A stretch of 64,000 bases of DNA from Aristolochia californica. Its lineage: Eukaryota; Streptophyta; Magnoliopsida; Piperales; Aristolochiaceae. The notes under the pieces were generated by a model. The model saw only the letters and a program-made list of their open reading frames with translations, made no database searches and was not told the origin of the DNA. The stretch spans positions 23,595,452-23,659,451 of the forward strand of contig JARWKL010000014.1 of NCBI GenBank assembly GCA_029961685.1, in the 5' to 3' direction. The position numbers and the translations under genes were made by a program. Positions 1 to 11,369 of the stretch are shown here, in pieces (position 1 is the first letter of the stretch; every line of letters begins with the position of its first letter).

Positions 1-1580
1 TGTAATCATAAGAAGGAAAAGTTTCACAAACAGGGCCGGCCGTCGTAAACCGTTATCGCTAACAAGAGCTTGTAAAACCAGTTAACAACCCTGGTTATAG
101 AAAAGGGTCAGGCAGACTTTTAAGATAATCAATGTTTAGGTTAAAACATTAAAGAATAGGTGTGGAGTGGTTCCTTATTCTTTCTTAGTCTAGGACTAAT
201 TCATGAAGCACCTGATGCTTCCCATCAAACGAGCTAATTGTTCACAGCCTAGTGCTTTTTTTTTTTTTGTCTTTCTTTATCTTTCCCCAGTCAGGTTCTC
301 CTTTCTCTTTTTTCCTTTTCTTTCTTTATATTGAAAGCTACTTGTGTTTGTGTTTTTTTCTTTGCTTATACTCAATTATCAGTCTCTTACTTGTTAAATT
401 AGAAGATTATTCTCCACCAAATAACACTCTTTGTCATGTCAAGGCCTAAATTGTATTATGATAAGATGTTAAAAGTTAGATTAACATCTTGACAGCCATC
501 TAAAAAGTGAGCAAAAGGGAGATAAGTTTCATTCTTTGATACTGAAAAATAGACCAAACCTGAGCTGATTTATGGGGGAAGGAACAAGGATGAATTATGG
601 AACCCACTGAAATGGCAAAATAATTTGCCCACTCAAGATGAAGAATCATTTCAACATGCAGAAAGTGGATTCATCAGCAATCACTAAAAGGAAATGAAGC
701 ATGCAGCAGGAGAGGGGAAGGGAGGGGAGGGGGTGGCTCTGGTCTCCATTTTCATCAAAGCCACTACCATTTCTGGTCTTCAGTGAAGCTCACTTTTTTC
801 AGCTTTGCAGCCGTGGATGCCACTTTCACTTTCAAATCTAGGTTCAACGTCTGGGGAGAAACTCGAGAGATTTATCTTAGAAAACCTTTCTGGCCTGCTG
901 CAACTCAGAAAATTAGAGAGAAACTTAAAAGTTGTTTATTAATGAAAAGAAAGAAAGGGGATAAGAACGGATTCTCCAAATCAACACCGAGAATCATATC
1001 GGACAGGAATATTTGATAACGGAGGACTGAATATCAGCAAAAGGTGGCAAAAGTTGAGCCACTTGGGGATCGAACCGAATCTAATCTAGTTAACAAATGT
1101 GGCTGATAAAGGGGACAGATTTGGTTTAGTCTCAGTGCTCAATCAATGATCAATCGTAAATGATTGAATTCCGAGATTACACATAAACCTTGGATGGGCA
1201 CATCGATCTAGATTTTGAGGAATATATAACTTTACATACTCTTGTAACGTTACGAAATAATTTAAACCTATCCCTATTGACTCAACTTGGCCTGCTTCAT
1301 GCAGATATGTGTATCTCGTTTTACCTACTTGGGCGGGGAACCCATGGGGTTAGGGATGGGTGCAGGTTGGGTTTGGATTTGGCCCTAGGCTTTGAAAACT
1401 CATCCCTAGTTTGTGAACCTGAACTGATACCGTCTTTGCGGAATCTTGTTATCGGTCAATAAATCCAACCTCATCCCTAATACTCTATGACAGGTTTCGC
1501 AAGGGCAAGTTTTAGGTCAATTTCATAGGTCGAGAATGGAAACTATTACACAAAACCTACTGCATGTTTATGCAGTAACC
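1..1580. other. No recognisable gene
   Basis: Both strands hold only short open frames with no domain I recognise. There is a T-run near 256-266 and a G-rich stretch near 712-735. No retroelement boundary, tRNA or gene family signature is visible. It may be old intergenic sequence or the flank of a gene outside the window. Confidence 0.5.
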
Positions 1581-2108
1581 TGTGTTTATAAATAAAGCAA
1601 CTTCTATTTCTCTTGTTAAACTTATATATCATTTTGAAATATATCCTTCAAGACTAGCTTCAAGGCATTTAACCCCTTTGATGTTACCTCGCTCTTCACT
1701 GATATTTAGAAAAAAAAAAAAACTTCCCTCCTCGTTCTCTGCCTCACCCTCTTCCACGGTCGCACCGAGTCCAACTTCCGCTTGTCGCACCTCCAGAACA
1801 ACTCCTCTCCTGTCAACCAACGTCGCACACCTGTGCCGCAATCGAGCCATCACTGTTGAGTCCCTCATCCGCCGGACTCCTCTCCCGTCGCCTATCATTG
1901 TTGTCAGTGCTCCCTATCTTTGGCAACGACCTTGCGCTCTCATGAGCTATCACAAATCCTTGCGAGCTAGTCCCTATGAACCAGTTGCTACCAGTGCTGC
2001 TTTTCTTCCACATCTCTTCACCAGACGATGCGCTCTCTTCCAATCCTTTTGCTTTCAAAAACCCTCGAAACAAATCTCCATATATAGCCAATGCCAAGAA
2101 ATTCAACA

Positions 2109-2125
2109 TGGTATCAGAGCAGGTT
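2109..2125 (+). other. Retrotransposon primer binding site (initiator Met tRNA type)
   Basis: TGGTATCAGAGC at 2109-2120, followed by AGGTT, is complementary to the 3' end of plant initiator Met tRNA, the usual minus-strand primer of Ty1/copia and TRIM elements. It directly follows AAATTCAACA, so 2108 looks like the last base of a 5' LTR reading left. I could not define the left end of that LTR; the sequence from about 1560 to 2108, with a TATA-like TTTATAAATAAA near 1586, is the candidate. Confidence 0.6.
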
Positions 2126-3280
2126 ATGTAAGTTGATTCGGTCAACCCACATAGATAATGTGATCATTTTTTGATCTATTATCTCTAATAATTTAAGTTT
2201 ATATTTATCTTCTTTTTTCTCTTTTCAGTTCCAATACTTGTTGTTTTCTTGGAGTTTTCAACACCATACAGAGCTTTTCATGTAGCAAATTATATATTGA
2301 AGGAAATATATTCGATTCTACTTTCCAATGCAAAATAAATTTTGGCAATCAAAGTTAGCTGCAAAGCTAAATCGATATTCGAAGCAGCAAAGGTCAAACT
2401 GCAAGAGAAATTCGAGCAGCAGTAGAAAGCTTCTACTTTCGAGTCGTCTTATGCCGTCAATAACGAGACTTTACAAGGATAATTATATATCCGAACAAAT
2501 ATCTATAATTCTATTTTATTGACTATTAAAATAATTCTCAATTTGATTTTTCTATAGCAAGATAGCTATCTTGGAAGAGTCAATGGTCATACTGGCCATA
2601 GAAGAAAGAGTACATAGTTCGACTAGATTACAAATTCTCCAAATATATCAGCTTCTTTATCTAAAAATATGTATATTTTATGAACTAAAGTTAAACTTGG
2701 ATGGAATATATTGAATTCTAGTTTCAGAAGGAAAAATTTTCATGTCAATTTGATCAATAATTAAGGAGATATTCACATTGCAGTCGACAAGGGTCAAGAT
2801 ACAAAATAAAGAGAATTAAGAGGTTATAACAGATTCAAGAACGAATATTTTTATGTCAATTTAGATACAAAATTAAAGATGTTTGAGTCTAGTTTCTTGA
2901 TCAACAAACCATTTGTGATTTTAAGCTATATTTTTTGACATATTGATATCGGAAATATTAAAGGTCAATTCTGATAAAAATCTCTCATTTTTCCCAATTT
3001 TCTCTCGTATTATCTCTCCATGCATTGACGTGATTTGAGTTTCCTTTTTCTCCTAAAATTTGAGTTTTTTAGCCAAATTTGTCTATTGGTCAGAGAGTTT
3101 AGCTCCAACTTATGCAATATCTTGCATCAATGTTGTTTTCAAGTTTTGTGTTTTTGTTACTTGGTTGTGTGTCTTTCGCATAGTTAACTCCGAAAAATTG
3201 TGATCACCCCGAAAAATGTTATTCTAGGTCAATTTTATTAAGTTCTACTGTTATAGTCTCCCCTAATTGTCCAAAAGAAA
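2126..3280 (+). mobile_element. Non-coding internal leader of an LTR element
   Basis: This AT-rich stretch follows the primer site and has no long frame. Related phrases recur in it (GGAATATATTGAATTCTAG near 2703 and a diverged version near 2300; TTTATGTCAATTT near 2849 with a relative near 2739), so it holds diverged internal repeats. This is typical of a long untranslated leader or a non-autonomous element. Assignment rests on position between the primer site and the LTR tail downstream. Confidence 0.35.
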
Positions 3281-3289
3281 AATAAAAAA

Positions 3290-3859
3290 GGTCATTTTGG
3301 AAGTATGAGTGTTGCATAGTCGCCTCCTTCCAGTTAAAGTTGTTTTCCTCAAGTATTTCTTCAGTTTATTATCTTGGGTTTTTATCACTTCAGAGCAATG
3401 CCTAGACTCATTATCTAAAAAGTATAGGAGTGTGCCCAACATCCAACTTGAGTCAAGCATTTTATTTTTACCCAAGAGGTAATTTGTATTTGAGCTACCC
3501 TTAAAAAAAGAGTAATCTCCTTTTTTAGCCCTAAAGTTGGCTAGTTTTCTGCCTTTAAAATAGAGCAGAGTGTATTTTAGACTATGACCATTTTGACTAG
3601 TATATGGAGCTTTGTCGTATGACTAGGAGGGTTTTTCTTCTCCCATATTGTGTTTTGTCCAAGTTGGGTCTTTATGTCCTTTTTATCCCCTGCTTGAGGG
3701 GCAGAAGTGTAAGAATGTGGTGATTTTATGTGACCAAAATATTCAAGAAAGGGGGAGCACAAAAAATAAAGTTTTTGTATTTATGAAGATTTTTTTGCTG
3801 CAAAAAAAATTGAAGACCAAGAATCCTTTTCACTGCATAAACTCCAGTTTGAGGGGGAG
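3290..3859 (+). mobile_element. 3' internal tail of an LTR-X element, copy 1
   Basis: This segment is co-linear with 15788-16402. Both contain the phrase starting GGAAGTATGAGTGTTGCATA, a run ending in GTGTGCCCAACATCCA, and TTTGACTA..TATGGAGCTTTGTC. It ends in the purine-rich tract TTTGAGGGGGAG (3848-3859), the polypurine tract expected immediately before a 3' LTR. No protein frame survives, so the element is either non-autonomous or decayed. Confidence 0.7.
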
Positions 3860-4181
3860 TGTTGAAGAGAAGATATGAAATGCTATTAAATGACTTCCAC
3901 AGTAAGAAGTCTCACAGAGCCAGAATTAATATGGTGGAGTCTTACAAGAGTCTCATAGAAGAGTCTCAGTTTAAAGGTGTTTTAGTTGTATTACTCTTCT
4001 ATTTATGTTGAGTTGTTTTATTATGCTAAGACTAATCTTTAGTGTTAGACTTTGGGTGTAATTGGGACACGGGTACTTTAATTGTAATTGGAATTTATTA
4101 CTTTCCTCTATTATAAATAGGGGCTCATGTACTCAAATTACAACAAGTTAATGAAATTTTTCTTTTTTCCAGAAATTCAAG
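3860..4181 (+). mobile_element. LTR of the LTR-X family (about 320 bp)
   Basis: It begins TGTTGAAGAGAAG right after a polypurine tract and ends near AGAAATTCAA. It shares with 16403-16725 and with the inverted solo copy at 10258-10682 the blocks GTCTCACAGAGCC, TGGGTGTAATTGGGACA and TTATAAATAGGGGCTCA (TATA-like promoter). On the right it joins directly to TRIM sequence instead of ordinary flanking DNA. Confidence 0.75.
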
Positions 4182-4182
4182 A

Positions 4183-4386
4183 TGGTATCAAAGAAGGTAC
4201 TCATATGTGGGCCTCCACCCAAATTATCCACTTGTAGAGCCCCAAAAGAGGGCCTACACGTGAGGGGGGTATTAAGGAATAATCCCACATGGATTAGTGA
4301 GTACAAAGATTTGAGTTTATCAGCTGGAAAAGAGGTTTCCTAAGTTGGCTAGTCATTTTAGGTTGGGCCATGGACCCAACTTCACA
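4183..4386 (+). mobile_element. TRIM fragment: primer site, short internal region and 3' LTR
   Basis: TGGTATCAAAGAAGG (4183) matches the primer site of the intact TRIM at 15311. The internal part has one copy of the unit containing ATCCACTTGTAGAGCC, a purine tract at 4261-4269, and then a terminal repeat at 4270-4386 that matches 15193-15310 (shared TCCCACATGGATTAGTGAG and GGACCCAA.TTCACA). The TRIM 5' LTR is absent; the LTR-X terminal repeat stands in its place. Confidence 0.75.
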
Positions 4387-5650
4387 CCTGACCATTACCT
4401 AAATCTCTCGTTTTCAAGCAAGCAAAACTTTGTTGCCGTAGTGAAAAGAGATTTAAGGTGATTGTTGAAAATTTTTCTTCAAATCTGATATCTAATGTGG
4501 TTTTTTTTAGGTGTGATCTTCGAAAAACCATCGATTCCCACATGAGGAGCTCACATCATCGCTCCTTTTCTTATGCATGTTTATTTGGCTATGCAAATAA
4601 AAACCAGGTCCAATTTGTCACTTCCATAAGCATTATATCTTAGCTTGTTCGAACAATTTTTTGGTCCATTCTTTAACTCATGCTATAGAATACATAGATT
4701 GAGCTTGTCATCTTAACTTTATGACATATCCTTGATCTATGATACGGTGTAAGTTTCCAACTTTCATGATATAGTATAAGAAATAGCAATTAATAAAATA
4801 AATATTCCATTTCATTGGAAATAAAGATTGTGAAACTATTGATTAACATTCAATTAGTTATTTAAAGTAATAAAATAATAACAATAAATAGTTCTTAGTA
4901 AATAATTTCCATGTTTAACACACAACAATGATAAAGTTAAGGAATTGTAATTAGAAAAACTATAATTTTCAATATAAATTTACTTAGAGATATCAAATAA
5001 TTTAATATAAAAATATAATCAAACTATTCACACCTTATTCTAATAAATAGTCAATATCGATTGGTGTTATAAAATATGTACCAAATTGGTCAGCTGAAAT
5101 GGGTTCATAAGTAGACCCAATCCCTTGCTCGGGTCATATAACTAAAAGCTTGAAGTAGGAGTAAAAGCTACCCTTCCCTTCTTTATGTCATCGGAAGGCA
5201 TCTGCCCTTGTGCATGATGTAGAAGGAAGCGCATACATTGTGGGAGGTAAATAGGAGGGATGAGGCTGAAGAGAACTCCACCCCTTGTCTGATGTGTCTT
5301 GATTGATTTAAAAAAATAGTAGTTTTGTGTAATAAAAAAACAATAACTACAATTATCAAATTAAAATATGATTTAAAATATTAATAATATTTAATTGAGA
5401 TCATGATTAAATATTATTAAAATCAGTTAATTGACTAGTTAGTTAAGATGCACAAGACACTATATCTATATGATAAATGAACGACCTTTTAGCATTGTGG
5501 TTAGTTGAGGTGCAAAGATGTTCCGGGAAGGAAATGACAAGTTATAATCATCATCAAGATGTGACCACCATGAATAGGATGATGATCCATTGAGGGCTCC
5601 ATATGCTTCTAGTGGCTAATGGGTCCATCTCCTATAACACAATATTTACA
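4387..5650. other. AT-rich sequence without recognised feature
   Basis: No frame with a recognisable domain on either strand and no element boundary that I can define. The block from about 4740 to 5060 is very AT-rich. Confidence 0.4.
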
Positions 5651-5959
5651 TGTTTTTAGATTCTAACATTTCATTCTTGAAATGCTTAAAGTTGAATAAG
5701 AGAAAAAGGGAAAAGAAGTAGAAGAAAAGAAGAGAAGAAGCAAAGAGAGGAGCTAGACGAGTGAGGAGAAGAGGGGATTTGGGGCAAAGAAAGGAGAGCT
5801 CAAATATGACCATGCCCTCCCCCTTACATCCTATTTATGATGAAGGGTTAGAAACCCTAATATATGACAATGAAAAAAAGAACTTAAAACACTCCATAAT
5901 TACAAGTTATGCCACTTAACTACTTAAATACAAGATTTGTCATCAATACTTCTTCAACA
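5651..5959 (-). repeat. 3' LTR of copia element A
   Basis: On the minus strand it starts TGTTGAAGAAGTATTG right after the polypurine tract (TTGAGGGAGAG on the minus strand, at about 5960-5970) and ends ...AACA at 5651. Its outer part matches the remnant at 11149-11294 and more loosely the 33813-34082 LTR (shared CTCC.TAATTACAAG.TATG.CACT on the plus strand). No matching target duplication can be checked because the other end is truncated. Confidence 0.75.
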
Positions 5960-5989
5960 CTCTCCCTCAAACTGGTACAAAAACATCAA

Positions 5990-7500
5990 ATATTCCTAGC
6001 TTGGACAGAGAGAGGACATGCAGTAATAACCTCTGTAAATATAGCTTCTAGTTGATTCTTGAAAGGAATACATTGCATAGATATGACATTGGCTTGTAAT
6101 TTCTCTTGAATGAAGTGACAATCAATTTCAATCTGTTATGTCCTTTCATGGAAGACTGGGTTGGCTATAATGTGAATAGTCATTTTGTTGTCACAATGAA
6201 GTTGTATGGGCATAGTTATTGGGAAACCAAACTTTGCCATTAAGGTCTTAAGGCATAACGAATTCACTTACTACATGTATTATGACTCTATCTTCTGCTT
6301 CAGTACTTGATCTAGTCACAACACTTTGTTTTTTTTACTTTTCCAAGTGACTAAATTTCCTCCTATTGATGTATAATAAGCAAAAAATGATTTTCTATCA
6401 ATAGGACAACCAACCCAATATGCATCTACAAAACCTTCAATATTAGTATGTTTGTGACATTTATACCATAATCCTTAACCTCAATCATTCTTTAATATTG
6501 AAGAACTCTTTCTAATATCATCCAATGAGACTATCGAGGTTGACGCATAAATTGACTTATGACACTTACAAAATGACATATATTTGGTCTCGTAACTGTG
6601 AGATTGAAACCAGACATTGGAATCTGCCAACATCAACATTATCACCGGATTCAACACACGATTTAACATTAGGTTCCATACGCGTATCAGTCACCTCATA
6701 CCCAAGCCTTCTAGTTTCTTTTAATAGATCAAGAACATACTTCATTTGAGATAAAATTATGCAATTACTAGATTGAAGAACTTCTATACCCAAAAAATAT
6801 TTAAGTAGAGCTAGGTCTTTGGTTTGAAATACCTCATTCAAATCCTTCTTAACTTGTTCAATTCCCTTAGTTCCTATGATAATAATATTGTGTACATAAA
6901 CGACCATAAGAATCATGCCTTGTGTGGCTTTTTTTTAAATCGAGCGATCACTTTCACATATAGTGAAACTAAGTCAAATAACCACCATAGTAAATTTATC
7001 AAACCAAGCACGGGGAGATTGTTTCAACCCATAAATTGCCTTATTTAGTCATCATACTTTATCCCCCTCAACCACTTTACTTAGTGGTTGAATCATATAA
7101 ACCTCCTCAGATAAATCAGCATTGAAAAAGATTTTTTAATATCCAATTCATTTATATACTAATTAACTTTGCGATTAGAGAGATAAGAACCAATACTAAA
7201 TTCAGCTTGGCCACTAGAGAGAAACTTTCATCATAGTCAATACTATAAAACTTGGTATAGTCATCAACAACTTACCTTGCTTTCTATCTAGCTATCATGC
7301 CATCAAGATTATATTTGAGTGTAAAAACCCATTTGCAACCCTCTACCTTTTTTAAGGGGGGAAGAGAGGACAAGTCCCAATTATGATTTTTGTACATGGC
7401 TTGTATCTCTTCATTCAAGGCAGTTTTCCACCTTAGACGAATGGAAGCATCTTGATAAGTGGTAGGGATGGAGGAAGATGACATTGTCGCCAAAAAAATC
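5990..7500 (-). pseudogene. Copia A reverse transcriptase / RNase H remnant
   Basis: Minus-strand frames 7284-7502 and 6566-6916 carry copia RT hallmarks: the entry motif with EEIQAMYKNHNW and GCKWVF, then the block ending in VYVHNIIIIG (the catalytic YVDD-type motif, here decayed) followed by KDLALLKYFLGIEV. The segment between them and the downstream RNase H (5990-6560) can be followed only in broken frames. Loss of the YVDD aspartates and several stops show it is non-functional. Confidence 0.8.
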
Positions 7501-8844
7501 AAAAAACAAAACTTGAGGACAAGCGATGAGTGGATAAAATTTTTACAATAGGATGATAAATAGAAGGTGGTCTAAAAGTACTTGATCGAGGTTCCTTGCA
7601 TGGAGCAATGGGTTTAGTGTCATAAGGAGGTCCAAACACAACAAGGAAAGGCGGTGGATATTTTCCTCAAGAACATCATGAACTCCACAGGTGAATGGTC
7701 AATGGTGGGAGAGAAGGAGATCTCATGTGTTGAAGGAGATGGTCAATTTTCATGTGGAAGATGGCAGTCCAATGAAACAACCAGTCTAGGCATGCCTGTA
7801 AAAGCCTAAAAACAAGGGGAGAACTAATTTGAAAAAAATGGTTGATCTTCAAAGAATGTCACGTGAATAGAGATACAAGTTTTCCTTCTAGTGGGGGAGT
7901 AACACACACCCCATTTGATTTTATGAATAACAAAAAAATACACTTGATAGCCCTAGAACTGAAGTTATTTAGATGAGGTCCCAAATTATGCACAAAGGAA
8001 ATACATCAAACACACAAGGAGGTAATAGAATAGGAGATGAATCAACTTTGAGAATGGTGAATGATCAAGGAAAATATGGGAAGACATGCAATTAATAAGA
8101 AACAATTTGTAATGACACATATAGCCAATAATATTGGGGGCATTCATGGACAACCTAAGTGTCAAGTTACTTCAACAAGATGTCTATTTTTTTGTCTTGG
8201 TGGATCCATTTTTTTGGGGTGTGTAAACACAAGATAATTGATGGATAATGCCCCTCTTTTGACGCAAAAATTTGATGTTGAGAAGAAAATTTTTCTTTAA
8301 CAATGTTTGCCCTAAAAAATCTGTTTTTTTTTTTTTTTTTGTAGAATCGAGTTTCAACCATGGGACAAAAATAATCAAAGATAGTAAAGATTTTTTTATC
8401 TATCTTTCGTTAGATATACCAAGTAACTCTAGTATGATCATCCACAAATATCACAAAGTATTTAGATTGAGAAATGTTTGGTGCATTGACCAGCCCCCAC
8501 ACATTGAAGTGAACTAAGGAAAAAGAACTAGAAGACATTTTGCCTTGCCTAGTAAAAAACTAGACCTGATATTTAAAACTTAATATGAGATTTAAAGGAT
8601 GGAACTAATGGTTTTAAAGTTGACAATGATACATGCCCAAGTTGGTATGCCACTGTACAACTTCTTGATTTGTTGTTGCTACGGTTCTCAAAATTATTGA
8701 ATATAGAAAGTAGAAACCTCCTCTCTCATAGCCGCACCAATCACTTATTTCTCCTTGATGTCATGAAAGAGACAATGAGGAGGAAAAAAGTTGTTAAACA
8801 GTTAAGTTTCTTGGTTAACTAGCTAATGGACATAAGATACAATG

Positions 8845-8864
8845 AAAGAGAGAGAGAGAGAGAG
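8845..8864. repeat. (GA)n microsatellite
   Basis: About ten GA dinucleotides in a row inside the copia A pol region. Confidence 0.9.
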
Positions 8865-8902
8865 AAGGATAAAGTATAAATACCAGTATCATGAACTTTG
8901 GT

Positions 8903-9094
8903 TCAAGACTCTTTTGTAATATATGCAAATCGGTTTGCAGTACAAGGAGATAAAGAGGATAAGTTTCCATTTTTCCCATTAAGATGTTCAGAGGCTCCAA
9001 AGTCAATAATCCAAGGTGTAGAACTAGAACATGAAACAAAAAAAGTACATACCAATAATAGCAATTGTAGTTGTAAGAGTACCTTGAGGAGCAA
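8903..9094 (-). pseudogene. Copia A protease remnant
   Basis: The frame contains PWIIDFGASEHLNG, the retroviral-type aspartic protease signature of copia elements (normally D-S/T-G-A; here DFGA). It lies between gag (higher coordinates) and integrase (lower coordinates) on the minus strand, as expected. A GA microsatellite (8845-8864) lies just past its 3' side. Confidence 0.75.
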
Positions 9095-9212
9095 CCGTTA
9101 AGGTTTTTAGTTTATACAATAGATTATAATCTTCTTCTACAAAAGCCATATTTCCTTTTGAAGCTCAAAGGACACTTCTTGTCTGGTTTCTATGGTAGTA
9201 ATTGTAGCTTGA

Positions 9213-10050
9213 TTAGCTTTGGAGAAATCCAGTTTTCCATATAAGTTTCAACACTTTTCCACCACATAATTGTTTAGGACACAAAAAGCACACTTTTATT
9301 TTGACCAAAATTTGAAGAATTATAAGTGGAATCACCACCACTTCTTCTTCTACCTCTACCACTTTACCTATTACCTCTTCCTTGTCCTCTACCATAGTTG
9401 TTACTTGCACTTCCTTGGAAGAACTTGGTAGAATTTTCAACTTGATCTTACTAAGATGTGGATCCTTGACTGGAATCTTAAGCATGATAGCACACACATC
9501 ATCAAAATAGGGTATAGAGGAAGAGCTAAAACCCTAAGATTTAGCAACATGCTAATAAGGTTTTAAATTTTCAAGTCAAATGGCAAAGACAAAGGCTTCT
9601 CTTTGTTTTTCTTGAGTGGCTATGTAGGTGGAATATGGTTTAGCAACTCCACTAAATCTGGCAAAGTACTTAGGAAGATTATCACCTTGTTTTGGTATAT
9701 ACATCTCCTGAAAAATATCATAAATCTTTTGAAGACTAGAGTACAATTTTAATCATGTCTCAAGATATCCTTAGTTGTATCCAAGCTAACAAAGTTTATC
9801 AACCAACTTATAACTAAAGTATCTTATTTCAACCATTTGTGATAAGAGGGGTCATCTTCATAAATAGATGGCTGGATTAAATGTCCAACGAGGTCTCTTC
9901 TTATTTAGAAATGCTTAAGAGATTGGGATCATGATGAATAATTACTTAAATCCTTGAAGTAGAATAGAAGAGATACTCAAAAAATCATTTTTGTTGAAAT
10001 AAACGTATGAAGAGGAAGATTTGTTTTTTATTTCTTCCATAGTTAACCAA
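9213..10050 (-). pseudogene. Copia A gag remnant
   Basis: The stretch on the minus strand downstream of the leader holds short gag-like frames, with a Gly/Arg-rich linker decayed into a Val/Glu run and a CPKQLCGGK zinc-knuckle relic at its protease-proximal end. Identity is inferred mainly from position. Confidence 0.5.
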
Positions 10051-10257
10051 CTACAAACAAGCCTTTCAAATACTAAAAGAAAGAAGTACTCAAGCAACTT
10101 ATGAAACTAAATTGACAAAGAACCAACCAACATAGAATTAAGGATCTAATAATTCTGGAAAACAACAAACTTTGAGAGCTTAGATAAGCACTTTAACATG
10201 AACGTGTGTGGTATGCGTGAATGAAAAAACAATGAGTCAAATTACTTGGCTGATTGA

Positions 10258-10682
10258 TGTTGAATTTATAGAAAAGAGAAATATTTCATTGACTTATTAT
10301 AATCAGAGTACATGAACCAATATTTATAATAGAGGAAGGTAGTAGAGTCCAATTACAATAAAACTACTTTTGTCCCAATTACACCCAAACTCTAACACTT
10401 AAAGATAAGTCATAGCATAATTAAATAACCCAAAAATAAATAGATGATTAACATGACTAAAATACCTTTAAACTGAAACTCTTCTGTGAGACTTGCTTCT
10501 ATAATAATTGTGGCTATGTTAGACTTCTTATGCCACCTCACGTAATCATGATAGGTCACATATCTTATAGGCTTGGGCCCATCTTCCAACATTCTTAAGT
10601 ATGTGGACCTTCCTTGGTCGTGTGAACTTGAGCCTATCTTTTGTGAATCCATATCTTACGGGCTTGGGTCCATCTTCCAACG
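10258..10682 (-). mobile_element. Solo LTR of the LTR-X family, nested in copia A
   Basis: The minus strand matches LTR-X (shared TGGGTGTAATTGGGACA, CCTCTATTATAAATA and the AAATTCAACA end at 10258). The flanks carry a perfect 5-bp target duplication, ATTGA, at 10253-10257 and 10683-10687. There is no internal domain, so this is a solo LTR left by recombination between the two LTRs of an insertion. The first base of the LTR is mutated (CG instead of TG). Near its start it carries a duplicated segment of about 30 bp, at 10559-10590 and 10651-10681. Confidence 0.85.
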
Positions 10683-11369
10683 ATTGAAAACACAAGGAAG
10701 TCAAATTATTCCAACAAGTTCCACAGCAAAACAGAATTTGAACTGGAATTGGAAACAACTAGAGCATAGACTTCTCATGCAATAATTAGTAACAAATCCT
10801 AACTTAGGGTTTCATGGCTTTGAAGAGTTGATTCAAGCTTCAACACATTCGCTCTTGAACTAACATAGAAGAGGAATTTTTAAAATTATAAGACTGAACT
10901 TTTGGCATCAAACAAAGAGCTTTTGAGAGACACTATAAGCTACACTAGCATTAGGTAACTTTCAACCCTTATATGAGGCAAAAAAGATTTTATTTGGAAG
11001 AGAACAATACTGATGTGGATGTCCAATTAGAAGGCTTGAAGTTGAAATTTAAAAGACTAGGAAAACATCAAAGGAAGCATACAAAAAAATCTTAACTGAT
11101 CAAGAGCCTTTCTGAAAATTTTCCAGCACCTTGCCTCCTTCAAAGAGTGTAGAGCTCGAATATGAGCATGCTTTTCCCCTTACATTTTTTTTTTATAATG
11201 AAAGGTTAAAAACCCTAATAGATGATCATGAATAAGGAACTGAAAACACTCCATAATTACAAGTTATGACACTTATCTACTTAAGTTCAAGAACTCCGGG
11301 CTCTCTCTTAGCAACCATTATAGAGATGGACCCCTAGTGGAAAAAGGGTTGTTCTCTATCAACTCATGG

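Larger units (their letters stand above)
5651..11294 (-). mobile_element. Degenerate Ty1/copia retrotransposon A
   Basis: Read on the minus strand the order is 5' LTR remnant (11149-11294), leader, gag, protease, integrase, reverse transcriptase/RNase H, polypurine tract and 3' LTR (5651-5959), which is the Ty1/copia order. Every domain is broken by stops or frameshifts, so it is inactive. The left LTR is about 309 bp. At the right end, sequence matching an LTR interior resumes at about 11149 straight after leader sequence, so the primer site and the inner half of the 5' LTR have been deleted. A solo LTR of another family (10258-10682) lies in the leader. It is related to element B at 30.1-34.1 kb. 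Confidence 0.85.

Noticed and set aside
1582..2145. Overlapping frames of 184 and 110 codons on opposite strands as a gene.
   Set aside because: No domain, Ser/Thr/Pro-biased translation of pyrimidine-rich DNA, and the region leads into a retroelement primer site.
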